Source of the DNA: Benincasa hispida
Taxonomy: Eukaryota > Streptophyta > Magnoliopsida > Cucurbitales > Cucurbitaceae
DNA length: 64,000 nucleotides
Direction of reading: 5' to 3'
Assembly (NCBI RefSeq): GCF_009727055.1
Contig: NC_052350.1
Location: 24,600,678-24,664,677, forward strand
In this document: positions 37,001-51,159 of the stretch, piece after piece
Numbering within the stretch: position 1 is the first letter of the stretch
Layout of the letters: every line of letters begins with the position of its first letter
The notes under the pieces: generated by a model
Database searches by the model: none
What the model was told of the DNA's origin: nothing
What the model saw: the letters and a program-made list of their open reading frames with translations, nothing else
Made by a program: the position numbers and the translations under genes

Positions 37001-37619
37001 CTTAAAAATAAATCTTTTCTGACCAACTTGTAATCCAAAATAATAATTTGTATTATAGGACAAAATACAAAGCCTTTGTTAATTAAGCATGAATTTTGAT
37101 TAATTTAATAATCAATTCCAAGTTCGTTCAGAGAATTTATAAATCTAAATAACCTCTAATAGGTGATTTGACTTGTGTATACACAACATCCGTGGAATAT
37201 AATTTATATCAAACATAACCTATTTTGTCATAGGTATACCACTTGTCAACTACCTCACAACATTCAAATCAAATAATAAACCTTATACTCTAGGCAAAAT
37301 TAACAAAGCATTAATTCAACCACCTCAACACACGTTTCCACCAAAATAATGACATTATGATCTCCAATAAAAGACTTCATATGCCCTAAATTCATCAATT
37401 ATTCCTACCCTTTGGACTTTCCAAATCTCCAAACACTCCATCCATGGCATCTTTCTCATGAAAGATATATACACCCACATTCCTTACGACCCTTGTACTC
37501 TAAGTTAAACTTGTTGTGATCAAAACGCATCATAACATTTTCAACTCATTTTCAAAATTCAAGAATGCACCATAATTATTTTTCCTCCAACCACTGGCAC
37601 AAAACAATCAAAACAAACT

Positions 37620-37760
37620 TTTCAATCATAATATGTATATTTAATAACAATAACAATAACAAAATTAATAAATATATTCAATAATAATAACAATAACAAA
37701 AGTAATAAATATATTCAATAACAATAATAATAAAAAAAATTAATATATACATTCAATAAA
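37620..37760 (+). repeat. AT-rich AATAACAATAAC tandem repeats
   Basis: Three or more copies of a 50-bp unit on the theme ATATTCAATAACAATAACAA in the 5' region of the CACTA gene. Confidence 0.7.
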
Positions 37761-38089
37761 AATAACAATAACAAATTAATTTTTTATTTTGATTATGCAA
37801 AAAAAAAAAAAAAAAATCAAAGCACATATATTCAATAAACAAAATGACGAAGTACTTACTGGTGACTGTAGAGCAAGTTGAACGGCCGACGACGTGAGGT
37901 GCGAAAGGCTGAAGGCATTCGACGGGCTTTTTATATGTGGAAGGGGAGGGCTTTTTTAGTACGACGGATGTGAAGAAGATTTGAAGAAGAGGAAGAGTGC
38001 GGCGGATTTTGAAGAAGATTAGTGTGGCGGATGTGTGAAGAAGAAGATGTTCGGTGGGGCGGCTAAGGCTGAAGAGAAAGATTAAATAG

Positions 38090-38358
38090 TGGATCTCTCG
38101 ATGGCGCACGATAGCCGTTGGGAGATCCAGGAACTTCCGACGAGTAAAATAGCCCGTCGGGAGTTCTCCTCCTAACTCCCGACGGGCAGTGGTCAATCGT
38201 CGGGAGTTCTCCCAATCTCCCGACGACTAGTATACGGCGTTGGGAGTTATTTCTAACTCCCGACGCTTTTCTTACTTCGTCGGGAATGACCCTATCTCCC
38301 GACGACAATTCTCCCGATGGCCTTTTTAAGCGTCGAGAGAGCCTTTTTTCTTGTAGTG
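38090..38358 (-). repeat. CACTA right subterminal repeat array
   Basis: About ten copies of CTCCCGACG / CGTCGGGAGT in both orientations, matching the left array. Confidence 0.85.
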
Positions 38359-38574
38359 ACACCTCCCACATTTTATTTGTTTGTGGTGTCCTTCTCTTAA
38401 TGGTATTCTTCGTACTCTTTATCGCCTGACCTGTACCACTCTTCTAGGAGGTGCAATATTCTTTTCCACATATCCTGAAGGCCTTTTCCATTCAGATATG
38501 TGATCGAGTGGATTTATGGGCTCTGCATAAGCAACCATGAGGGACTTAATGCTATAAAATGGACTGCACAGACC

Positions 38575-40735
38575 TCAGATAGGGATGTTTCGTTCTCGCG
38601 CAGCCACAATTGCATGCGAACATGGAATACCGAGTGAGTCAAATTCTTTGCACGTGCATTCCTTCATATGGAGGTTCACAATACCGTCCAATCGATTGTC
38701 CCGCACATGGATCCTATAACAATCAATCGACTCAACTGGATATCGTCTGCCCTTGTCACACTCACTTGCTAATCGGTTTTCATAGTAGTCCGATGTGGCG
38801 CCATTTGAGATGCCCAATAATTGCTTCGTTCATAAAACCATGACTGGATGAGGCCTTGAAGATGTTCTAATAAGCACATTATAGGCAGGTGTCGATATTC
38901 TTTGATCAATGAATTGAAACATTCTGCACTATTGGACAACATGTTATCGTATCTTCGTTCTGTTTGGTAAACACGCGCCTACCTTTCAAGACCAATATTC
39001 TCCAAATATTTCGATACAGCACTATTTCAAAAAGTACGTAGTTGGTCCCAGTGTGATTGGAACTTTGACATGTGTAATCCCCGGGTTACATCTTTGGACA
39101 TCCCAACAATTGTACTGTCCTTAAAGTTGGAAAGAATATTATTTTTTATGTGGTATGTGCACAATCCATGAAATGCCGTAAGAAAGACTGCACGAATGAC
39201 ATTGTCAATAGATACTGCTCGATCGGACACAAACACCAAGTTAGGGGGTTCTCCAATGGCACACTTCAAATTCGACACAAACCACTTCCAAGCTCGATCA
39301 ATTTCATTGTCCACTATGGCATATGCTAGTGGATATACTTGGTTGTTACCGTCCATGGAAACGCCGACCAACATGGTCCCTTTGTATTTTCCTTTTAATT
39401 GCGATCCATCAACAATTATCACAGGCCGACAACTTGCAAAACCTTTAATACAAGGCCCTAATGCCATAAACATGTACTTGAAATGCACATCATTTTCAAG
39501 TTCGATTTCAAACCTTATACCTGGATTCTCCATTTTTAATGCTTCACCATATGCATGTAAAACAACTTACGACTCTTCTGGAGTACCCCTAGTGAGAGCA
39601 TAAATGGTTTCCCTTGCATGCCACACCTTATCATAACTTATGTTTATGTCGTACTCTTTCCTAATATTCTCAATGATGTGACAAGGTTTATAAACACGTC
39701 ATATGCCTGTAAACTTGTCTTTGATTAGTTCACCAACTACCGTAGCCATTGCTTGTCTATAGTCATAATTTAAAATTCCAATAGAACATGTGTGCGACCG
39801 CATATACTTTGTGATCTTAAATATGTCACACCCTGGGATTTTCACTGCACGAAGGCTCCACTTACAATTATCCTCGATACATTTGACAATAAACAAAGAC
39901 TTAGTTGACTTCTTTACCTTATATTCAAAATTATTATTTATGAACAGAATAGACAATCTCATTTTTAACTCACTCTTATTCAAAAAAAAGTTGGTCCAAC
40001 ATCTGTGGTTTCAGACATAATCAATTCCCCTTTATGACATGAAGGCAAGGAATTTAATCCTACTGATCTTTCATTAATAGTCACTGCAGGTCTACGCACC
40101 TCTGAACGACCACAATCCCTAGAATTCAATCCTACTGATCTCTCATTATCAACCATGAAAGAATCACGCTCTTTCGAAGGACCACAATCCATAAAATTCA
40201 ATCCTGTTGATCTTTCATTACCAACCACGAAAGGATCACACTTTTCTGAAGGACCACAATTCATTGAAGTAAGTCCTCCTGATATCTCATTACCAAGCAC
40301 AGGTTTGTTACATTAAGTTTCTCTTTGCAAGTCCCATGCATGAATGTTGTCATTGTTTATTGATAATGTTGATGGTTGAGTGTTCATAGACAATGGAATA
40401 TTATCCTCTTCTCGATTAAGCTCATATGATACCTCGTATTGTCCGTCTACCCCTGTACTATCATAACTCATATTCACATTTCCATCATGGTTCGATTTTA
40501 GCGTTACATATAGCTGAACTCTACAAAGATCTTCCCTAAAACGAAGGAAGCGAACATCACCGTCATTCCATATGTACTGTGGAGGGGCTTCATAGTCAAG
40601 CTTATATTTAACTCTCATAACAACATCAAACTCTGAGCAACTTACATTTTCAACCCTAGAAATGTGAGCTTTAAGTTCTTCATACTTCAATGTAATAGGC
40701 ATAACAATTCCTGTTAGCTCGCCTCCAACATACAA
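38575..40735 (-). pseudogene. MuDR-type transposase (mudrA), degenerate
   Basis: Minus-strand order: an N-terminal region (40735-40316, MYVGGELTGIVMPITLKYEEL). Next is a repeated linker at 40300-40030 with four copies of a 24-25-residue unit (GNERSTGLNFMDCGPSKERD and variants). The zinc-binding DBD follows (39983-39702; C, C, H and C in FIVKCIEDNCKWSLRA and MRSHTC). The MULE transposase core (39533-39027) has the first Asp in VIIVDGSQLKG and the second in LVFVSDRAVSI. The part with the likely third acidic residue is near 38960-38820 (NSAECFNSLIKEYRHLPI). Last is a SWIM zinc finger (38660-38600, CTCKEFDSLGIPCSHA). Frame changes and stops occur between the segments, so no full protein can be made. 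Confidence 0.85.
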
Positions 40736-40859
40736 ATTTTAGTTCTCATCCCAATCACTTCCATATCGAATTAATAGACACTTTTTCGTCATCCTACAAA
40801 GCAAGAGAACATTTTTTTTATTAAGCAGATGAATATCGTCTAATACACATAGATCTCTT

Positions 40860-40980
40860 TCGTTGTCGCTTTCAATTACTCTCGCTCTCGTGACTCTCGT
40901 TGTCTCTCTCTCGCTCTTGCTCTCGATCATTCTCTCTCGCTCTCTCCTCCACCTAGGTCATTGTCGCTCTTTCCTACACC
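40860..40980 (-). repeat. CTCTCGCT simple repeat in the MULE 5' region
   Basis: Repeated CTCTCGCTCT/CTCGTT words (AGAGCGAG on the other strand), with more GAGCGAGA at 41315-41342. A decaying trio of TTCGTTTGGTTCTGAAAA follows at 41100-41160. Confidence 0.75.
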
Positions 40981-41686
40981 CCTTTTGTTGTCACTTTCTC
41001 CCACATCTCTTTCGTTATGCTATTTACATACCTTTTTTGAAACCACGTTCCTACAAATACTAATGAAACCACGTTCAAGAAAAGTTTGTTCCATTCTGAA
41101 AAACCTGTTTTGAAAACTTCGTTTGGTTCTGAAAACTTCGTTTGGTTCTGAAAAACTCTGTTCAAATGAAGTTAGATTTTAAAGAATTCACCATTAAATG
41201 TTCGTTGTATGTTAACGATTTTAAGTTGTAGACAAATGAATTTATGAAAATTGTCAAATCAATACTACTGTGACTAACAATCACATCACAATGGAAGATA
41301 GACAGACAACAAGAGCGAGAACCATGTAACGAGAGCGAGATAATTATTAAGGACAATTCTTGTAATCTCCTACCGTCATGACGTCAGCAGAAGGTCAATT
41401 GACAATTTTTTAAAAAATCGGATCATTTGACATTATGGGCTGAAATATTAGGTCATCGGCCCAAATTTCTCCTGGAAATCCCGGTGATGTCCTCAAAGCC
41501 TCCAAATTCCGTGGACGGTAAAAACCTCGTGCAAGCTTGTTGGAACCACGCTTCTCACTCTTTTGTTTCTTCATTTAGATGAAACTGATAATTTGATTCA
41601 ATTCCAGAATTTCAAACTCTGCAGTTCAATTTAACAGTCGCAAGCGCTCTCTATCAAGGAGAAGCTAAGCGACGTGAAGATAAAAA

Positions 41687-44326
<2,640 letters not shown>

Positions 44327-45356
44327 ACGATATCTTCCATTGCAAGGTAAAGCCAGGGGCATGTTGTATAGTTTCTGTTATCGAATAAAGTTATGGCCTA
44401 TGCGGATAAATAAGATAATCATTCTTAATACAATCAACTTGGATTTGCTTATAGTTGACATGACCTCACTCCCTTTAGGTTGGAAGTTCGATCCTCCATT
44501 CCCACAGTTGTACTAAAAAAAATGAATGAAAAATCTTCGGTTCCGTTATTTTATAAAGACTAATGTCGAAGGTGTTTTTTTTTTCTCCCTCAATTCCAAA
44601 CCCTGACATAGAAGGGAAAATATGACCATCAAACCAATAAACTGTGGAAGCTTCCCTTATGTCAAGAGCGACCAACTTGGTTTTGTTTCATAATATCTAA
44701 ACTAGAGGGAATTATATTAGTTCATAAACTTATATAACTTCCACCCCGTCTCCTGTTCTTGGTAGTCAGTTTGAAAGATACTTTATTCGATAACAAAAAC
44801 TATACAACATGCCCCTGGCTTTACCTTACAATGCTGTGAACCTTGTATCAGTAGTATTAACCACAATGCTTACTTTGATTGCCTGCATCTACATCTTTTG
44901 AACGATATCTTCCATTGCAAGGTAAAGCCAGAGGCATGTTGTATAGTTTTTGTTATCGAATAAAGTTATGGCCTATGCAGATAAACAAGATAATCATTCT
45001 TAATACAATCAACTTGGATTTGCTTATGGTTGACATGACCTCACTTCCTTTAGGTTGGAGGTTCGATCCTCCATTCCCACAGTTGTACTAAAAAAAATGA
45101 ATGAAGAATCTTCGGTTCCGTTATTTTATAAAGATTAATGTCGAAGGTGTTTTTTTTTTTCTCCCTCAATTCCAAACCCTGACATGGAAGGGAAAATATG
45201 ACCATCAAACCAATAACCTGTGGAAGCTTCCCTTATGTCAAGATCGACCAACTTGGTTTTGTTTCATAATATCTAAATTAGAGGGAATTATATTAGTTCA
45301 TAAACTTATATAACTTCCACCCTGTCTCCTGTTCTTGGTAGTCAGTTTGAAAGATT

Positions 45357-46147
45357 GCCATGAGAACATAACTTGACAAGCTTTAGGATTGATTAGTCTA
45401 TTGTAAGCGAACACTCTTGCTTTGCTTGCTTCTCATGTAAATGCAGGGTTTTGATCTATACAAAATTTGGATGGTCAATCCAAGCATATATAGTTTAATG
45501 GAACAAGACATTAATTACCATCTCAAAGTTGATGATTCAATCTTCTAGCTTTGCAATCTTTGAACTAAAAAAAAGATCTACAAAAGATTTGGGTTGTAAT
45601 TGTAGGTAACTTGTCTATGGTCAAACGATTTAGACTAGATAAACCTGTTATTTCTTGTTGTTACTTGTTAGTAATTGGTTTCATTCCAATTTCCAGTCTA
45701 CACATATCATTGGCCACTTTCATAGCCTTTTTCTCTGTTTTTTGTTTTTTGGTACTTCAAATAAATCTTTAATGCACTTCATTACTAAAGAATTTCACCA
45801 GACTAGAAGTCTGACATCAAAGGTAACTCAATCTTTCTATAATAGGACATTAATTTGAATTTGATAACACAAAGAAAATGAGGGGAAGAGCTTCAAAATT
45901 AGAACTTATAAACAAGTCATTAATATTTGACTACTTAAGCTATGTTGGTATTGGTAACTGTACAACACTGTAGTTAAGTAAATATTACTTTTTTGAACTG
46001 ACATTTTATTATACAAAATCAACCGAGGCCTAATCACGTCAAGGCAATGCCATAACTACAAGCATATTCATCCAAACTTTAACAAATTCAAAAAGGATAA
46101 AGAAAAGAAAAGCTGTCCATCCAAAAGCTTCCTCTCCTTCCCTCCTT
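45357..46147. other. Intergenic region between convergent PGR and Aux/IAA genes
   Basis: No gene is seen. This AT-rich stretch contains the 3' flanks of both genes. Confidence 0.5.
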
Positions 46148-48208
46148 TTATGGTGTCCTTGGAGCTGTATATAAGTCAACAACAAACTCACATATTAACA
46201 ACCTATTGTTCATTTGGATAATAAAAACAGAACAGAATAAATTTCTTAATTAAAAAAAAAAAGTTACCTATGCCAATGGCATCTGAACCTTTCATCAGAC
46301 GAATACGTTTGCAAGATTCAATAAACAACCTGCACATTTTGTAAGTTGATTAGAAGGGAGGAATGTTAATTAACTAGGTAATTGCGATAGATAACACTTT
46401 CTATAATTGTATAGTAACATTTTTAAAGATTTGCTGATATAGCAAAATCTATCATTGATAAATTCTATTGTTAAAAGACTTCTAGTAACGATATAGTGTA
46501 TCACTAATAGATTCCAAAACTGGACTTAAATTTTTCTATATCTACAAACTATTTTACATTGTACTATATCTGCTAATACTTTGAATCTAATGGCTATATT
46601 TGTAGTTACCCCTAATTAATTAGTTAAATAAGATCAAATTGAAATTGATGGAAAAAAACAATGAATATCAACTTACTTCCAAGGGACATCTCCGACTAAC
46701 ATCCAATCTCCATCTTTGTCTTCATAGGTTGGTAAGTATTCATCTGCTCTTTTCACAGGGTTCAAATTGTTTCCTTCTTCCAAGTAATCACCTAAAACAC
46801 ACACGTATCTATCATTTTAAAAAAAATTTAAATTAAATTTTTTGTTTTAGCAATATATATATTATCTAAAATTCAAATCCTTTGGTCTTATCATTAAATG
46901 TTACATCATTTAGTAGAAGAATCATATGATAAAAAAAAAAGATAGTCATGTATTGCATAACTTGATCGATAAGACATCTGTTATCATCTTTGAGATCGTT
47001 TGAATATATAGTTCAATCTCCGAACATGTGATTGTTGAAAAGATTAATAATAAAAATAAAAAAGAGTATGAATTATATGGACTCACAACATATAGGAAAA
47101 GAGGTAAACAATTGCTCAAATGCGATGAATAATTGTTGATAGCCATCGAACATCTCAAGGTCGAGCTTACGCAGATATGGCGCCCCATCAGCCGCAACTT
47201 TAACGTATTTGCTGTTCATTTCTATTGTCTTTTTTCTGTATGATCTCACTGGCGGCCAACCCATTACTGCCCGCTTTTGCCCTATGTATATGAAAAATAT
47301 ACTCCATATATTAATAATATTCTACCTATCAAAATTTAACTTCAATTTACTTTGCTCAATTCAACTTGTCTTTCTATAGCTAATAAACTCTCTTTCTTCT
47401 CTTAAAAAATAATTTCAAATTTTTACCGTTGCAGATTTCGTTTGATAGTTATTTGATTTTTAAAAATTATACTCTTTTTTACAACTTTTTTTTATCATAA
47501 TTTTCATCTTTCCTTACTAAACACTAAAATCCTTAGGCAAATTAAAAAACAAAAACATGTTTCTAAAAACTATTTTTTTTTCTTAGATTTCAAAACCTAC
47601 CTTTGTTTTTTAAAACACTCCAAAAAAAAAAAAAAAAATTAGAACAAAGAGCGGGTAGAAATAATGTTTATAATCTTAAATCTTTAAAATAAAAAATTAA
47701 AAGACCAAATGGTTATGGAAATGTGTTGGGTAGTATCATTTTTTTCCTTTTTGAATCTTAGTGAGTCGTTAAAAACATAATTATACCCAAATATACAATC
47801 TTTTATTTATAATAATGAAAACATTCTTCCATTTAGGAGCTTGAATTATATTAATAAAAACATAATAACATCCAAAGAAAATTTGACTCCAAAATTGTTC
47901 TGATTACCATAACAAAATCGAATCATTATCATATTCAAAAAGTTTAATTGGATAGACTACGATGGATGTTAAAACTCACTATCGCCGGAAGAGATGAGTT
48001 GAGGCTGGTCGTGACCGTCACGCGGTTCGCTTGTCGAGCTCCCAACACCGGCATCAACAGTGTCAAGGAAACAACGTTTGGCGTTGGGTTTGTGATCAGT
48101 TGGCCGGAATTCGGCTCCTGGAAGTCCCAAGGTGAGCTCAGTTTCATCGAAATTGATTTGAGTCAAATCAGATTCCGGCGACTCTGGAACTGTCTCCGAC
48201 GATGACAT
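46148..48208 (-). CDS. Aux/IAA auxin-responsive repressor, 5 exons
   Basis: Exons on the minus strand: 48208-47980, 47281-47087, 46791-46677, 46329-46268, 46164-46148; phases agree and the product is 205 aa. Domain I is TELTLGLPG (residues 24-31), the EAR-type motif that recruits TOPLESS. Domain II is [10 protein letters not shown] (84-93), the degron read by TIR1/AFB. Domain III is around [18 protein letters not shown]. Domain IV has the acidic PB1 motif [15 protein letters not shown], and the end is [13 protein letters not shown]. Such proteins repress auxin response factors in the nucleus until auxin triggers their degradation. The start at 48208 ([10 protein letters not shown]) is chosen over an in-frame ATG at 48289 because the TATA box lies almost on top of the latter. 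Which IAA number it is cannot be told from the sequence alone. Confidence 0.93.
46940..47035 (+). repeat. SINE-like relic in intron 2 of the Aux/IAA gene
   Basis: AACTTGATCGATAAGACA followed by AGTTCAATCTCC has the spacing of a degenerate tRNA-type A/B box pair. This is weak evidence. Confidence 0.3.
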
Positions 48209-48296
48209 AGCTAATGATGCAAACCACAAACTCCTTTGTATTTTGTTTAGTGAATAATGAATTATAAGTTGTTGGTTTGAGGATTTCATTTCATAT

Positions 48297-48307
48297 ATTA
48301 TATATAG
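48297..48307 (-). promoter_or_regulatory. TATA box of the Aux/IAA gene
   Basis: CTATATATAAT on the minus strand, about 90 bases upstream of the chosen ATG. Confidence 0.6.
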
Positions 48308-48377
48308 AACTAATAAAGCTGGAAATAGATCATGAGATATGATTATTGTATGAGGAAAAGAACAAATAGGAAGAAGA

Positions 48378-48383
48378 CACGTG
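48378..48383 (-). promoter_or_regulatory. G-box CACGTG upstream of the Aux/IAA gene
   Basis: GACACGTGGGG, about 75 bases upstream of the TATA box. It is a typical bZIP/bHLH site (light, ABA). No TGTCTC auxin element is seen between it and the start codon. Confidence 0.5.
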
Positions 48384-48549
48384 GGGTATGGCGGTTTAAG
48401 CCATTAAGCCCACACGTACCAAAGTTTCTTCGACACGAGAAACACAAATTGAAATTAAGGTGGTCAATGTCGGTACATTCAATCTAAATGCCTTTCTCGT
48501 TTTTTATTTTTTTTTTCCTTTTACGTTCATTTCACAACAATATTAATTT

Positions 48550-48926
48550 TATTATAAATATTATGATAATAGATATCGGTTAGATTTATGAGTGTTTATT
48601 GATTATGTCCTCATTTTTCAAAGTGTTGTCCATGTGTCTCAATATTACATATTATTAGTATTTATTTAATTCACATCCTACTTGTCAAATTGCCTATAAA
48701 TAGTGGCATTTTGTGAGTTTTGGAATACACACATTGTGTTAAATCCAAAAAGATTGGAGAAAGTGGAGAAATCCATCATTTTTATTTTATTTACTTTTGT
48801 TATTAATTTATTTCACAAATTTATATATTATGTTTAATTTATTTTATTATTATATTATATTATATCTATTTTAATATTATATTTTATGGTATCTGTGTTC
48901 CCGTTGTGCTCCTCAAGTTCACAATA
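48550..48926 (+). repeat. 5' LTR of the copia element
   Basis: Matches 54888-55249 over its length, with shared phrases GCCTATAAATAGTGG, GGAATACACACATTGTG and GGAGAAATCCATCATTTTTA. CCTATAAATAGTGG contains the TATA box. Confidence 0.85.
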
Positions 48927-50694
48927 CATTACTAGCACGAGCTCCTAACGTTTTTCTCGCTAAAAATATGTCCTAAAGGTATGTTGATCTTTCTCTCTTT
49001 GTTATAATTAATAAATTAAATGTTGTTTTACATATTTGATAAACATTAAATTTCTAATATAAATGAAATATTTTGTAATAATATTACTACGAGAAATATT
49101 ATAAAATTAGAATTTATGTCATTGTATATTATAAAATTAGAATTTATGTCATTGTGCTTGATGCCAAAATATACCTAGATGCCATAAAAATGTAGTCATC
49201 TGAAAACAAATTTTTTTCCTAAAACTCGTCGTAAATGAATGCACTTGAGGCTCAAAAATTTTAAATCAATATGTTAGAGAAGACATTTTTCTACATTTTG
49301 GATATGCTCCTGTAGTAGCAATATCGAGAGAAAGGTTTTAAACAGTATTATGAACTAATTTCATGTCTTCTCGTAACCAAACGAAATAACAAGTTATTAA
49401 TGAAAATCATGAATCTCAACCAACTGAAACGATACCATTCCCTGAAGTGAATGGTGTGCATGTTAATAATTGTGGTCGAGGTTGTGGTCGTGGTTGAGAT
49501 CGTGACCGTGACAGAAAAAGAAATAATTATTATTTTTGTGGTGATCGTTCTAATCATTCAAATTTCAAGAGAACCACACAAAATGGTGATCACAAACGAA
49601 AAACACCACAAGATAAGAGATAAAAAAGTATTGAAACTAATTGCTTCCGATGTGGGACGACTGACCATTGGCCACGTACCTATTGTAATTCAAAACACTT
49701 AGTTAATCTCTATCAAGTCTCCCTGGAGGAAAAGTAAAAAAAAAAAAAAAAAACATATGGAAGCAAATTTTGCATACAATGATAATGATATATTTTATCC
49801 ATCCAATATAACAGATTTGGATGTGACACTTTTTTTTCAAATCTCTTGAAGAGAAAATTGACACATTTGATGACATTACAAGCATTTCTTTTGATTTTGA
49901 GAATATTTAGTATTAATATTGTTTACTTTTTATATTTTTTTCCTTGGTTAATATTAAATTTTGTATATTCCAAGTGTTGTTTTTCTTATTATAATTATTT
50001 TCTTTTAATGAAGAAACATGTATCATTTTCATATGTTGGGTGACTAAAAACTGAGTAAGGAATATCTATATCTGGCAGACAGCGCAACTACACATACAAT
50101 ACTTACAAGTAGAAAATATTTTTCTAAACTGACAATGCTAGAAGTAAAAGTCAAACGATATCAGGTTCTACAAACCTAATTGAAGGCTTTGAAAAAACAA
50201 ATATTATTTTATCTAGAAGAACAAAATTTATAATTGACAATGTATTGTTCTCTAGTCAATCAAAGAGAAATCTACTTAGTTTTAAAGATATGTTGCAATG
50301 GTTATCATATTGAGACTGATAGAAAGAATAATATGGAGTATCTTTATATCATATCTACTATCTCATATGAAAAACGTATATTGGAAGAGTTGCTTTCTTT
50401 ATCTTCTGAATTATATTATACTCATATATGAGTTGAAACATATGCAACAATGAACCTAAAGTTCATGAATCCAAACATATTTATAATTTGACATGATAGA
50501 TTAGGTCATCCAAGATCTATAATGATGAGAAGAATTATTGAGAATTCAAATGGACACCCATTGAAGAGTCAAAAGATTCTTCAATCTAATGAATTATCAT
50601 GTGATGCTTGATCTCAAGGAAAATTGATAATTAGACCATCACCAGCTAAAGTGATTGAATCACCTACATTTTTAGAACGAATTCATGGTGATAT

Positions 50695-51159
50695 TGTTGG
50701 GACTGATGTCCTAATTCTCCCGGAGTCTCGTAGTTTGTAATCTATACACATTGTTATGAATAAAATAAGAGTTATTTTATTTGGCATTTACTCATATCCA
50801 ATAAACTAAGCTCTATGGTTATTATATGTAAACCTTAAGCATGTATATGAGATATATAAGTGGATCATGCCTTAAGTGATAACCTAAAAAGGTCTGTAGT
50901 ATAAGGATTAAGGAGGGATACCTGATCCTGGTGATACTACGGATACGGCCCGCTTTGTAGAGGTTTGCAAGTGTTGTGAACTGCTACAAATGGTAGATTC
51001 TGACCATTCATGTGGAGACATGCGAGCAAGGGTGTCCTATACAAAGAGTTTGTATAAGATCGAACCACGAAATGACTAGTCTCTGTACGTTTAAATACGA
51101 ATGGAATTTGGAACGATCATTCCGCTGCTCATGGAAATCCTCATGTCTGATCTTCTTCA
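50695..51159 (+). repeat. Solo LTR (465 bp) inserted in the copia integrase region
   Basis: Starts TGTTGGGACTGATGTCC and ends GATCTTCTTCA, flanked by perfect 5-bp GATAT duplications (50690-50694 and 51160-51164). Removing it and one GATAT restores the integrase frame HGDICGP. It belongs to the same family as 52938-54497 and the relics at 13-17.7 kb, but lacks their long middle part. Confidence 0.9.

Larger units (their letters stand above)
33303..38358 (-). mobile_element. CACTA (En/Spm) DNA transposon, non-autonomous, nested in the MULE
   Basis: The ends are CACTACAAGAAA at 33303-33314 and its complement TTTCTTGTAGTG ending at 38358. The flanking triplets are ACA on both sides (33300-33302 and 38359-38361), a perfect 3-bp target duplication typical of the superfamily. 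Both subterminal regions (to about 33670 and from about 38090) carry many copies of ACTCCCGACG in both orientations. The interior encodes, on the minus strand, a transposase-associated domain, a DUF4216 piece and a Transposase_24-type protein. No TNP2 catalytic transposase is present. Confidence 0.93.
30135..41475. mobile_element. Decayed Mutator-like element (MULE) with Ulp1-like gene, hosting a CACTA element
   Basis: A plus-strand Ulp1-like protease gene (30.3-32.2 kb) and a minus-strand MuDR transposase (40.7-38.6 kb) converge. This is the arrangement known for plant MULEs that carry SUMO-protease-like genes, including melon elements. Terminal inverted repeats and target duplications could not be recognised, so the limits given are those of the non-PGR sequence between the two PGR copies. 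A 5056-bp CACTA element sits between the two MULE genes. Confidence 0.7.

Noticed and set aside
44879..45313. Second gene downstream of PGR
   Set aside because: It is the duplicated last exon and 3' UTR of PGR without upstream exons.
47948..48205. 85-codon plus-strand frame
   Set aside because: Antisense to exon 1 of the Aux/IAA gene, where domain I is clearly encoded.
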